NCBI RefSeq assembly: GCF_900142435.1
Contig: NZ_LT670846.1
Coordinates: 586,750 to 650,749 of the forward strand
Direction: 5' to 3'
Length of the DNA stretch: 64,000 bases
Origin: Thermocrinis minervae
Lineage (GTDB): Bacteria > Aquificota > Aquificia > Aquificales > Aquificaceae
The number at the start of each line of letters is the position of its first letter. Within the stretch, counting starts at the first letter, position 1. Below are positions 46,932 to 55,926 of the stretch, one piece after another. A program made the position numbers and the translations under genes. The notes beneath the pieces were generated by a model. That model saw only the letters and a list, made by a program, of their open reading frames with translations, searched no databases and was not told the DNA's origin.

Positions 46932-47559
46932 GTCTTACGATCCTACCAAAGTAGCTTGTGAGCTCCACGTTATGTGTAGCTATCAGAAAGGTTATTCCCT
47001 TCTCCTCGTTTAGACTCTTAAACAGATTAAAGATGCGCAAACTGTCTTCCATGTCTAGGTTTCCCGTAGGTTCGTCCGCCAGTATTATCTTAGGCTCTAA
47101 CATAAGAGCCCTACCTATTGCCACCCTCTGCTGTTCACCACCGGACAGTTGATTAGGTTTATGGTTCTTTCTGTGGGAAAGTCTAAGGTAATCCAAAAGC
47201 TCCAAGGCTTTCTTTTTAGGCTCTTTTACCCTCGCAAGTTCACCTACTATGGTAAGGTTTTCAAGTACGTTGAAGTCTTCCAGAAGGTAGTAAAACTGAA
47301 ACACAAAGGCCATGTTGTTCTTACGAAACTCCGAAAGTTGGTCTTCTTTCATGCTCGTGACATCAGTACCAAGCACCTCTATGCTGCCGCTCGTTGGCTT
47401 TTCCAAACCAGCTATGAGGTACAGGAGAGTACTCTTGCCAGAACCAGAAGGACCCATGATACCCACAAATTCCCCACTCATTATCTCCAGGTTTATACTC
47501 TTTAGAGCCTTTACGTTACCGTATTCTTTGCTCACATCCCGTAAAGTAATAGCTTTCAT
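46909..47559 (-). CDS. ABC transporter ATP-binding protein (LolD/MacB type)
   Basis: The 216-residue product has Walker A GPSGSGKSTL (near residue 36), signature LSGGEQQRVAIGRAL, Walker B IILADEPTGNLD and the H-loop ATHN. The SGGEQQR and EPTGNLD forms place it in the LolD/MacB/FtsE group, which act on lipoproteins, efflux or division. No partner permease gene is adjacent. It overlaps the amidotransferase gene by 4 bases. Partner and substrate are unknown. Confidence 0.88.
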   Translation of the reverse strand: MKAITLRDVSKEYGNVKALKSINLEIMSGEFVGIMGPSGSGKSTLLYLIAGLEKPTSGSIEVLGTDVTSMKEDQLSEFRKNNMAFVFQFYYLLEDFNVLENLTIVGELARVKEPKKKALELLDYLRLSHRKNHKPNQLSGGEQQRVAIGRALMLEPKIILADEPTGNLDMEDSLRIFNLFKSLNEEKGITFLIATHNVELTSYFGRIVRLRDGMLV

Positions 47560-48242
47560 GCGAACAGTAGTTTAGATAGCAAACTTTCCGAAAGGTTCTT
47601 CAACATGTGCACGTGCTCGTCTCCAATGTTAAGGATCTCCGTAGGCTCTATACCTTCCTGCTTTAACTCATCCGTGTACACTTCTATCCATCTTTGTAGC
47701 GATAGTTTGTCCACCTCTAAATGGAACTGCAGACCAACAGCCTTCCCATAAACAAAGGCTTGATTAGAATACTTTCTTGAGGAGTAAACTCTAACTGCTC
47801 CCGCTGGAAGGTCAAAAGTATCCCCATGCCATTGGAAAACTAAGAGCTTTTCTGGAAAAGCTTCAAAGTAAGGATGTTCTGAAACCTTGTAAACTTCCAT
47901 CCAACCTATTTCTTTACCCTCTTCTCCTTTGTATACTCTTGCACCCAACATCTTGGCAAGCATCTGAGCTCCCAAACATACTCCCAAAACAGCTATGTCT
48001 TTCTTTATGGCTTCTTCCATTACCCTGAACTCGTAAGACAGGAAAGGGTATAGATTTTCCTCGTAGGCACCCATGTAGCCCCCAAGGACAACAAGCAGGC
48101 TGTAATCTTCAAGAGGTCTTAAAAGCCTTTGACCTTGTGCAGTATCTAGATAATCCACATCAAAGCCCAAGTTTCTTAGTATACTTTCCCACATACCAAG
48201 GTCTTCAATAAAAACGTGTCTTATAGCCAATACTCTTTTCAT
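47556..48242 (-). CDS. Class I glutamine amidotransferase-like protein
   Basis: The 228-residue product has the triad of class I amidotransferases: the nucleophile in GVCLGAQMLA, His in GLQFHLEVD, and an acidic residue near it. It is a stand-alone domain of the GMP-synthase-like type, so it probably acts on a small glutamyl compound or serves a separate synthase. It lies 1 base after a response regulator gene and overlaps the ABC ATPase gene by 4 bases. The substrate is unknown. Confidence 0.85.
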   Translation of the reverse strand: MKRVLAIRHVFIEDLGMWESILRNLGFDVDYLDTAQGQRLLRPLEDYSLLVVLGGYMGAYEENLYPFLSYEFRVMEEAIKKDIAVLGVCLGAQMLAKMLGARVYKGEEGKEIGWMEVYKVSEHPYFEAFPEKLLVFQWHGDTFDLPAGAVRVYSSRKYSNQAFVYGKAVGLQFHLEVDKLSLQRWIEVYTDELKQEGIEPTEILNIGDEHVHMLKNLSESLLSKLLFA

Positions 48243-48243
48243 G

Positions 48244-48909
48244 CTAGTCCTCCTGTTTCTTTATCATGTAGCCTACTCCCGGATAGCTTAGGATAGTATA
48301 TCCATAGCTTTTTAAAATTTTTCTAAGATTGTACACGTGAGTTCTTAAACTTTCAAGGGAAATTTCTTCATTGCTATCCCAAGCGTATCGGAGTAAGATC
48401 TGATATGGTATTACCTTTTCTGCGTTTTCTAACAGTTTAATAAGTATCATAGCCTGTTTCTTAGGAAGAAAGAGCTTGTGATTTCCTGCCTTAACCTCTA
48501 AAGAAGAGAAGTCTACTTCTAAATCATAGTACTTTATCACGTTATCTCTTAACCCAAGCCTTCTCCTTAGTACCGCCTCTATCCTCGCTATGAGTTCTTC
48601 AGGATAGAAAGGCTTTGTGAGGTAATCATCGGCGCCTGCCCTTAGACACTCTACCTTCTCCTTTGGATCATCTATGACAGTGAGCACTATGGTGGGTATG
48701 CCCATATGCTTTAGCACTGGTAGAATCTTCTTACCTAAGTCCCTACCCAATATGAGGTCAAGTATACAAATATCAAAAATTTCTTTTTCCAGAAGTTCGA
48801 AAGCTCTTTCTACACTCCTAGCTATGGAACACTCCCAACCTTTACTAGAAAGTAGGTTGTTTATAGATAATGCGAGGTCTAATTCATCTTCTATTAGAAG
48901 GATCTTCAT
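48244..48909 (-). CDS. OmpR-type response regulator (no kinase adjacent)
   Basis: The 221-residue product has a receiver domain (KILLIEDELDLALSI start, phospho-Asp near residue 53 in CILDLILGRDLG, LTKPF) and a winged-helix DNA-binding domain ending GVGYMIKK. It overlaps the upstream GNAT-like gene by 26 bases and is followed by the amidotransferase and ABC ATPase genes. No histidine kinase is adjacent; the kinase at 55923-57041 also lacks a regulator and is a candidate partner. Confidence 0.92.
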   Translation of the reverse strand: MKILLIEDELDLALSINNLLSSKGWECSIARSVERAFELLEKEIFDICILDLILGRDLGKKILPVLKHMGIPTIVLTVIDDPKEKVECLRAGADDYLTKPFYPEELIARIEAVLRRRLGLRDNVIKYYDLEVDFSSLEVKAGNHKLFLPKKQAMILIKLLENAEKVIPYQILLRYAWDSNEEISLESLRTHVYNLRKILKSYGYTILSYPGVGYMIKKQED

Positions 48910-49324
48910 AGCTTAGCATAACATAATAACATTCTTCGTTAAATATTCTAAATTTCCTTGTTTTTCTTAATCTATAACCAGTGTTTTTTAGTACACGGTT
49001 CACAATCCTATCGGAAAATAACCATTCAAAATGCTTTTCCACGAGGGCTACTATGTGGTGAGGTGCAAAGGCCCTATCTATAAACCTAAGAATCTCTATA
49101 AAATTGGATGGACTGTTTACTACAAGATCTTCTATGTACACCCTATCCTTTTTGTAAGAATATACAATATAACCTACCTCCCTATCACCTTCTATAAAGA
49201 TGTAGGCATTTCTTCTTCCACTGAACTCAGAGAAGCTGTAGTAACTTATACTTCGCCAAACTTTTAACTCCAGGTGTTTTAATCTTTCAAATAATTCACC
49301 GGACTCTACTTTTGCTACTTTCAC
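48884..49324 (-). CDS. GNAT-like acetyltransferase domain protein, uncertain
   Basis: The 146-residue product starts at GTG. The strand-helix order fits a GNAT fold (ESGELFERLKHLELKVW, then GDREVGYIVYSYKKDRVYIE, then a C-terminal KNTGYRLRKTRKF), but the acetyl-CoA loop (Q/RxxGxG/A) is not visible, so activity is doubtful. It overlaps the response regulator gene by 26 bases and may be part of the same regulatory unit. The function is not known. Confidence 0.55.
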   Translation of the reverse strand: MKVAKVESGELFERLKHLELKVWRSISYYSFSEFSGRRNAYIFIEGDREVGYIVYSYKKDRVYIEDLVVNSPSNFIEILRFIDRAFAPHHIVALVEKHFEWLFSDRIVNRVLKNTGYRLRKTRKFRIFNEECYYVMLSYEDPSNRR

Positions 49325-49365
49325 GGATAATACTATTAAGGCAGCTGTATAAAGTTTTTATAAAG

Positions 49366-49599
49366 TCAGAATCTTATTGAAAACCAAAGGATATACTTGT
49401 TAAACACCTTATCCTTGTTGGTTACCCTTTCTATGTCGTCTGGTGAGGAGATACCTACGTTTATAGAAGACCTTTGGTCTAGGTCATAGCTTAGCTTGAG
49501 GTCTGGTGAGAAGTACAATGGAACAGGTTCATCATCGTTGTTTAGTAACAAGCTAAGAACAAATAAAGATGAAGCTAAAAGTTTACTCTTCATCCGCAT
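49366..49599 (-). CDS. Small exported protein with beta-barrel-like C-terminus, unknown
   Basis: The product has 77 residues with a signal-like start (LLASSLFVLSLLL). The mature part has alternating residues and ends YILWFSIRF, the terminal Phe pattern recognised by the outer-membrane assembly machinery. It overlaps the RND pump gene by 17 bases and closes that operon. It may be a small outer-membrane or periplasmic accessory, or the remnant of a larger barrel protein. Confidence 0.5.
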   Translation of the reverse strand: MRMKSKLLASSLFVLSLLLNNDDEPVPLYFSPDLKLSYDLDQRSSINVGISSPDDIERVTNKDKVFNKYILWFSIRF

Positions 49600-52500
49600 G
49601 GCTATACCTCAATGCATGTGGGAATAGAAGGAGCATAAGCATACCGGATGTAAGCATACCACCCACCACAACTACGGCCAGAGGTTTTTGTACCTGAGTA
49701 CCAACCCCTTGTGCTAGGGCGCTTGGTAATAGGCCAAAGGCTGCAACGACGGAGCTCATAAACGTTGCTCCAAACCTATCATGAAGTGTAGTCCTAATGG
49801 CTTCTTCCCTAGACAATCCACGCAAAATAGCTTTCTTGTAAACTTCCAACATAATGGATGCATTGAGCATGTTTATACCTAATATGGATACAAATCCAAC
49901 GAAAGCGGATAAACTAAAAGGCATACCTGTGATATATAAGCTCAGGGCACCGCCAAAAAAGGAAAAGACAACAGCACTCAGAACTATTAATGCATTCCTT
50001 ACAGAACGGTTTACAGCGTACAACAGTATAAGAAGTATGAGAAAAGTTAAGCTGCCCGTGATAAGTAGTCTGTGTATTGCTTCCTGAAGGCTGTTGTATT
50101 GCCCACTCCATTGTAGATAATAACCCTCAGGCAATTTTATATCCTTTACTGCTTGCTGTGCCTTCTTTATAGTTCCTGAAAGATCTCTGGAGCTTACTGA
50201 GAACTTTACGGCCACATACCTCTTGTAGTTTTCCCTGTATATGTAGTACAGGCCTTCTCTTATGTACACCTTTGCTACGGATGACAGCGGTATGACAGAA
50301 CCATCGGGTAAGACTAAGGGTATATTCTGAAGCTCTGATATACTGCTTCTCACACTGTCTGGAAACTTCACTACTATAGGAAAGCTTTTGTCACCTTCTA
50401 TTACCTGCCCTGCTTCCTTCACACCTAAGGCTGCACTTATAGTATCCATCAAGTTCTGGACAGTAAGTCCGTACAGAAGTAGCTTCTTCCTGTCAGGCTC
50501 TATTACCAGCTCTGGCTGACCAACCTCCTTAACTATTCCTACATCGGTGATACCCTCTACCTTCTCTAGCCTTTCTTTTATCTGTTTAGCTATCTTGTCA
50601 AGGGCGTATACATCGTCTCCGAATATCTTAACGGCGTTTTCCCCTTTTACACCCGTTAACACTTCTTGTAGGTTGTCATACATGTACTGAGAAACGTCTA
50701 TATCTGCATAGGGGAACATCTGTCTTAGTCCTTCCCTGACGTACTCTTCAAGCTCTTCCTTATTTCTAAAGTTCTTCCATTCCTTGTAAGGCTTCAAGTC
50801 TACAAAGTACTCAGAGTTGTACGGACCTACAGTGTCAGTCCCATCTTCTGGTCTACCCACTTGAAACTCTACAGTCTTAATCTCAGGGATTTTTAGGAGA
50901 AAATCCCTTATCTTCTTGGCATTTTCATACGTGCTAGACAAAGAAGAGTCGTAGTTAAAAATAACCCTTATGTAAAGATTACCTTCGTCCATCTTTGGTA
51001 TAAATTCCATGCCGTTTCTGCTAATAAAAAATACGGATAAGCCGAGTATCAGCAATATTATCAAAAGAAAACTTTTGGGACCTAAAGGTCTATAACCATA
51101 CAGAAAAGCTACGTAGCGTCTTTCTAGTAGCCTTATTATGGGATTCTCTTTGGGTGTTTTTCTTTCAAAAAGGTAGATCACGGCTATAAGAAAGCTGAAA
51201 GTTAATGCTACGACAGAAGATATTGCATATATGTACGTTTTAACCATGGGAGAGAAGATACGCTTTTCCGCACCTTCCATAAGGAGTACAGGCAGAAAGG
51301 ATACGCTTATGAAGAGTATAGAGAGTATTAAGTTTTTACCTACCTCTTCCGAAGAGCCTAAAAATGCTCGCCTTGAAAGTCCTAATTGTCTTGCGTTCCT
51401 GTAATAACTTTCAACGAGGATAAGAGGGATATCGGTAAGTATACCAAAGTCTATTGCAGAAATAGAAAGAAAGCTCGCAGACTCGCCTCTAACTGACATT
51501 ACAGCCAGAGAAATAAGCATGGCTAGGATCATAACAACAGATACGGCTATGGCTCCAGTTAAACTACCCAAAAACAGAAAAACGAATAAAAACACCAAAA
51601 ATACTCCAACAGTAGCTGCCTCCGTGGTTTTTTCTATTACTCTGAATATCAGATTCCCCCTTTCATAAAAAGGTACAACCTTAACATCTTTCGGGAGTAT
51701 GTAAGAGTTTAACTCTTCTATCTTTTGTCTTATAGACCTTATGGCTGGTAGGCTTGGAAAATCTCTGCGCAGTATTACTATGCCCATAACCACGTCGTCT
51801 TTATTGTTAACACCTACTATACCTGTGCGCGGCAGGTTACCCACCTTCACATCCGCGATATCTCCAACCCTGATGGGATGGCCATCCTTGTACAGCACTA
51901 TGCTGTCCTTTATATCCTCCTCGGAGGAGATTAAACCCATGCCCCTCCCCATGTAATACTGAGAACCTGAATCTATGGGAAATAGGTTAGCTGTAGCACT
52001 CGCATTGGACAAAGCATTTACTACATCGCTCACAGATAGTCCATACCTGGCAAGCTTATCAGGGATAACTTCAACCGTATACGCTTTGATATAGCCTCCG
52101 TAGCTACCTACGTCTTCTACACCTTCAGCCGTTTTAATGTATCTAATAACTATCCAATCCTGTATCGTCCTAAGGTCCATTAGATTCCTGTTTCCAACGA
52201 GCATATAACGCATTACTTCACCGGTGGGGTTTGGTATTATCTGAGGAGTGACTTGGTCCGGTAGGCTTAGCATGGATATGCGGTTTATAACTTCTTGTCT
52301 GGCTTGTTGATAAGTTACTTCGTAAGAAAACTTACATTTTATGTCTGAAAGCCCGTACGTGGATATTGAGTTTATGACTTTAAGGCCAGGCATACCAGAG
52401 AGTGCAATCTCTAGAGGTATAGTTATTCGCTTTTCCACATCGTGTGCAGATTTCCCTGGATACAGTGCTACGATTTCTATCACCGGTGGTGATGGATCGG

Positions 52501-52615
52501 GAAAGGCCTCTATGTTCAATCCTCTAATCAAGAAAACCGACGCTATAAACAGTAATACTCCCAGTATGACGAACAATTTCGCGTTGTCCAAAACAAAGTT
52601 TATCCATCGTTTCAT
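49583..52615 (-). CDS. Heavy-metal-type RND efflux pump (CzcA/CusA family)
   Basis: This is the inner-membrane, proton-driven pump of a tripartite exporter. The 1010-residue product has the RND duplicated layout: helix 1 (about 10-30), large periplasmic loop, helices 2-6 (about 335-480), helix 7, second loop and helices 8-12. In helix 4 the segment DFGILTDIPLILVE holds Asp389, Asp395 and Glu402, the same spacing as the proton-relay Asp-Asp-Glu of CzcA. This favours divalent cations such as zinc, cobalt or cadmium over copper. It overlaps the adaptor gene by 4 bases. Confidence 0.92.
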   Translation of the reverse strand: MKRWINFVLDNAKLFVILGVLLFIASVFLIRGLNIEAFPDPSPPVIEIVALYPGKSAHDVEKRITIPLEIALSGMPGLKVINSISTYGLSDIKCKFSYEVTYQQARQEVINRISMLSLPDQVTPQIIPNPTGEVMRYMLVGNRNLMDLRTIQDWIVIRYIKTAEGVEDVGSYGGYIKAYTVEVIPDKLARYGLSVSDVVNALSNASATANLFPIDSGSQYYMGRGMGLISSEEDIKDSIVLYKDGHPIRVGDIADVKVGNLPRTGIVGVNNKDDVVMGIVILRRDFPSLPAIRSIRQKIEELNSYILPKDVKVVPFYERGNLIFRVIEKTTEAATVGVFLVFLFVFLFLGSLTGAIAVSVVMILAMLISLAVMSVRGESASFLSISAIDFGILTDIPLILVESYYRNARQLGLSRRAFLGSSEEVGKNLILSILFISVSFLPVLLMEGAEKRIFSPMVKTYIYAISSVVALTFSFLIAVIYLFERKTPKENPIIRLLERRYVAFLYGYRPLGPKSFLLIILLILGLSVFFISRNGMEFIPKMDEGNLYIRVIFNYDSSLSSTYENAKKIRDFLLKIPEIKTVEFQVGRPEDGTDTVGPYNSEYFVDLKPYKEWKNFRNKEELEEYVREGLRQMFPYADIDVSQYMYDNLQEVLTGVKGENAVKIFGDDVYALDKIAKQIKERLEKVEGITDVGIVKEVGQPELVIEPDRKKLLLYGLTVQNLMDTISAALGVKEAGQVIEGDKSFPIVVKFPDSVRSSISELQNIPLVLPDGSVIPLSSVAKVYIREGLYYIYRENYKRYVAVKFSVSSRDLSGTIKKAQQAVKDIKLPEGYYLQWSGQYNSLQEAIHRLLITGSLTFLILLILLYAVNRSVRNALIVLSAVVFSFFGGALSLYITGMPFSLSAFVGFVSILGINMLNASIMLEVYKKAILRGLSREEAIRTTLHDRFGATFMSSVVAAFGLLPSALAQGVGTQVQKPLAVVVVGGMLTSGMLMLLLFPHALRYSHADEE

Positions 52616-53628
52616 AAAGATCCCTCCACCACTGGGTTGGTGATGACCTCTTTCCCTTCTTCTAGACCTGACACGGCCACGTTGCCATCACCCAGGTCCT
52701 CTATCATCTGCACCTCTACCTTTTTGGGTTTGTTGTTCTCAAGAACGTACACGTAGTATTTACCCTCTCTGTACACTAGGCTGCTCTTAGGTATTACCTG
52801 GTACTTTCTAGTTCCTAAGATCAACCTTACACTCAGAAAGGACCCTATCTTGATATCAGATACCTCTAGTGGTTTCATGTACACTTTAACAGACTTAGTG
52901 CTTGGGTCCACTACATCGCTTACGTACAGTACTGTAGCCTCGTATGTTCTCTGATCATCCACCAGAACCTTTACCGTTTGGTGTTCCTTAAGCAAGTATG
53001 CTTTTTCAGGTGGCAGGTATGCAACAAAAAGAGTCTTACCAGGTTTTACAATACTTATCATATCGGTAGAAGTATCAACCGTGTCACCTACGTTGATGTT
53101 TATCTGATAAACAACTCCATCTATTGGTGAGTAGATGCTTGCATAACCAAAACCACCACCTAAAAGCTTTAGCTTGCGTCTTACAGCTTCAAGCTGTGAT
53201 TCAAGTACCTTTAGGTTAGTTTCTGCATCCAACAGCTCTGTTTTAGGAATAGCACCAAGTTCATACAGTTCCTTTTTAAGTCTGTATATTCTCTCTGCAT
53301 TGGCAGTTTGTATACGTAGAGAGACTTCTTGAGAATAGAGATCAGTGGTATCTGGAGCTTTGACAATCGCAAGTAAACTACCACGTTCTACTCTATCTCC
53401 TACTTGTACCTTTATGCTCTGTACTGTACCTTGTATCTTTGATCTAACCCGAACTATGCTGTCCTTATCAGGTACCACGCTAAGGGTTGACCACAAGGAG
53501 AAAGGTACTTCTTTTGTAAGTACTTTTGCTGTATTTATAGGTACCTCCACCCTAGGTTTTGGTGGTTCTGACTTGTTACAAGATACAAGTACAAATAGCA
53601 AAGGTAGACATACTAAAAGGCGTTTCAT
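52612..53628 (-). CDS. RND membrane fusion protein (adaptor), lipoprotein
   Basis: The 338-residue periplasmic adaptor joins pump and outer-membrane channel. It has a lipoprotein signal with lipobox LVSC (Cys17), then a lipoyl half-domain (RSKIQGTVQSIKVQVGDRVE), a coiled-coil hairpin (about 95-155, LRIQTANAERIYRLKKELYE), the second lipoyl half (GFGYASIYSPIDGVVYQINI) and beta domains. It overlaps both neighbours by 4 bases, in the order outer channel, adaptor, pump. Confidence 0.92.
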   Translation of the reverse strand: MKRLLVCLPLLFVLVSCNKSEPPKPRVEVPINTAKVLTKEVPFSLWSTLSVVPDKDSIVRVRSKIQGTVQSIKVQVGDRVERGSLLAIVKAPDTTDLYSQEVSLRIQTANAERIYRLKKELYELGAIPKTELLDAETNLKVLESQLEAVRRKLKLLGGGFGYASIYSPIDGVVYQININVGDTVDTSTDMISIVKPGKTLFVAYLPPEKAYLLKEHQTVKVLVDDQRTYEATVLYVSDVVDPSTKSVKVYMKPLEVSDIKIGSFLSVRLILGTRKYQVIPKSSLVYREGKYYVYVLENNKPKKVEVQMIEDLGDGNVAVSGLEEGKEVITNPVVEGSL

Positions 53629-54836
53629 GGTTCCTCTCCAGAAAGTAGTAACAATGTGTGTAAAGAGTTAAGATAGTTGTACTTTGCTTGCAAAAACGAA
53701 TTCATAAAAGCTCTGTAAGTTCTGAGCGTGTCAAGAAAGTCCAACACGCTTATACCACCTATGATGTACGACTTCTTTGTTTTATCCAACAGTGCATCCA
53801 TCTGCTCTTTGTATCTTAAATAAGCTTTATAGGTGTTTAAGCTTGACATGTAATCTTCGTAGGCTTGTTCTATCTGAGTCCTTATGTATAACTCTAACTT
53901 CTTCAAGTTAACCATAGATTGTTCCTTTGAGGCTATAGCCGTCAGTAGGTCTCCCTCTTTCCTATCAAGCACAGGTATGTTGAGTGCAAAACCAAAGCCC
54001 ATTGCGTGGGTATGTCTAACACCAAAGGAATCGTACTCAACCCCTAAAGATATGTCAGGGACAGAGTATGCTTTAAGTAACTTAATGTTGTAATCTGCAG
54101 ACTTTATTTGTTCTTTTATAGCTTTTACATCTTCCCTTTTTTCCATTGCAGACGCCGTTAGTCTTTCCAGGTTAAGGGGTTTAAGTTCTATTTCTACTTC
54201 TTCTGCTTTTGGTTCGTAGTTCAGACCACCGAGCATATAACTGAGCTGTTTAAGATCTTTCTTATAAGATGCTTCAGCTTTAGCTATTGCATTCTCCAAA
54301 TCCAACTTGTAAAGGTTTAGTTTTAGATAGTCAAGGTAGCTTATGAATCCCCTATTGTACTTTTCCCTTTGCACTTCAAGGATTTTTGTAAAGTCTTCCA
54401 AATCCTGTCTTAGGTAGTTGTAAAAATCCCTATCGGATAGAGTTTGGAAATATACTTGTGTTAGATCTAAACAAACTAACCTTTTAACGCTCAAAGCTTG
54501 CAGTTTAGTAGAAAGTAGTTGATGGTAAGCCCCTTTGATTCTGTACTCTCTTTTACCTCCAAGCTCTATAGGCTGGTCTACCCTGACCGTAACTTGGGAA
54601 TTGCTAGTGTCAGTAGGATAACCCTTGCTAAAATCAAGACCTGTGTAGTTAATAGAAAACGTAGGATTCTGAAAAGCCTTTGACTGAATGTACGAACCTT
54701 CAGACTTTAGAACCTCAAACTCCGAAGCCTTTATATCATAATTCCTCTGTTCTGCAAGGTCACAGAGTTCTCCGATATACCTATCTTTAGGGAGAGCTAC
54801 AGAAAAGAAAATTAAAAGGCAAAGAATCAAAATCAT
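53625..54836 (-). CDS. Outer-membrane efflux channel (TolC/CzcC family)
   Basis: The 403-residue product has a signal peptide (about 1-16) and two long helical repeats typical of the outer-membrane efflux protein family (for example EVLKSEGSYIQSKAFQNPTF and VKAIKEQIKSADYNIKLLKA). It forms the exit duct of the tripartite pump. It is the first gene of the operon, with a TATACT box 7 bases before the ATG and no ribosome site. Confidence 0.9.
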   Translation of the reverse strand: MILILCLLIFFSVALPKDRYIGELCDLAEQRNYDIKASEFEVLKSEGSYIQSKAFQNPTFSINYTGLDFSKGYPTDTSNSQVTVRVDQPIELGGKREYRIKGAYHQLLSTKLQALSVKRLVCLDLTQVYFQTLSDRDFYNYLRQDLEDFTKILEVQREKYNRGFISYLDYLKLNLYKLDLENAIAKAEASYKKDLKQLSYMLGGLNYEPKAEEVEIELKPLNLERLTASAMEKREDVKAIKEQIKSADYNIKLLKAYSVPDISLGVEYDSFGVRHTHAMGFGFALNIPVLDRKEGDLLTAIASKEQSMVNLKKLELYIRTQIEQAYEDYMSSLNTYKAYLRYKEQMDALLDKTKKSYIIGGISVLDFLDTLRTYRAFMNSFLQAKYNYLNSLHTLLLLSGEEP

Positions 54837-54843
54837 ACGAAGG

Positions 54844-54849
54844 AGTATA
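54844..54849 (-). promoter_or_regulatory. -10 box of the RND operon (leaderless type)
   Basis: TATACT on the minus strand ends 7 bases before the ATG of the efflux channel gene. No Shine-Dalgarno sequence or clear -35 is seen. A regulator could supply the missing -35 contact. Confidence 0.45.
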
Positions 54850-54879
54850 CGTAAGGTTTATAAAGAAAATATAAAGTGC

Positions 54880-55926
54880 CTAAATTCTTAACCTTAAGAT
54901 AAAAGGTAACCATACTATACATACGATAGAAGCCACGATGTATAGGGCTATTACATGGGAGTGTACTATGGTAAGCATACTTGAGTAAAGCAGTGTACCA
55001 CCTGCATGTGAAGCTATGTAGAAGAAAAAGAACCTGCTTACATAGTCTTCATCTTTGTATTTAACGTACAAATATACGCGCAAGAAAAACCAAAAAAGAG
55101 ATACACTTACGCCGAGGATAAGGGCTATTACGTAATAGGAGGTTCCTAAACTGAACATTATTGGTATACTTACACTGAATGTAACAAGTAAAATGGAAAA
55201 TCTTTTAATTTTCAGCAAGCTAAATAGAGCATCGGAAAGTAGAGAAACCACAAAAGCAGAAGCTAGAGCCACAGATATAAGAACTTTAGCATGAGCATCT
55301 GTAAAACCTGATTGATCTCTGACTATATAGTAGCCCAGAGAAGATAGGATTTCAATATACTCTCCGAGGACCAGTATAGCAGTAAACTCTATTAAAAACT
55401 CTTTTGAAAAAAGATGACTTGCAGTAAAGTTTACATTTCTTATCTTTTTAGTGAACATCAAGCCATACAAAGAAAAAGCAAACAACAAAGACATAAGCTT
55501 TAAGTTAAACTCTTCTAAGACAAGTACTATTGCTAAAGCCAGAAAACCAAAGGCATAAGACAAACCTACTACAGTTTCAAATCTTTCGTACTCTATGGCT
55601 GAAACCTCGTACCAAAATAACAATGGTATATGTAAAGCTAGAAAGGCTAAGTAGAGAACTAAAAGAAATGCAGTATTGTTAACAACTGTTATGGATAATG
55701 AAACAAGTATAAGAAGCCATATAAACATTGTGTATGCTTTTTCCTTATTCACGTATAAGCTGATCCACAACAAACACAATCCTATGATATCTATTAGGAA
55801 TATAAGAGTCCCGTAAGCTTCTACCCTATAGTTGGAGTATAGGAAGGAAGGTAGATGTACATAGTGAATATAAACAGCTATTAGGCTATCTAAAAAAGCA
55901 AAAAGCACGTACAAAATAGTACTCAT
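54880..55926 (-). CDS. Multi-pass membrane protein of unknown function
   Basis: The 348-residue product is strongly hydrophobic, with about ten predicted membrane helices and short charged loops. I see no transporter signature; the two-half layout with a central basic loop (MFTKKIRNVNF) loosely recalls the MFS fold. It overlaps the histidine kinase gene by 4 bases, which suggests that the two form a sensing unit, with the membrane protein as sensor or kinase partner. The RND operon follows after 43 bases. Confidence 0.7.
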   Translation of the reverse strand: MSTILYVLFAFLDSLIAVYIHYVHLPSFLYSNYRVEAYGTLIFLIDIIGLCLLWISLYVNKEKAYTMFIWLLILVSLSITVVNNTAFLLVLYLAFLALHIPLLFWYEVSAIEYERFETVVGLSYAFGFLALAIVLVLEEFNLKLMSLLFAFSLYGLMFTKKIRNVNFTASHLFSKEFLIEFTAILVLGEYIEILSSLGYYIVRDQSGFTDAHAKVLISVALASAFVVSLLSDALFSLLKIKRFSILLVTFSVSIPIMFSLGTSYYVIALILGVSVSLFWFFLRVYLYVKYKDEDYVSRFFFFYIASHAGGTLLYSSMLTIVHSHVIALYIVASIVCIVWLPFILRLRI

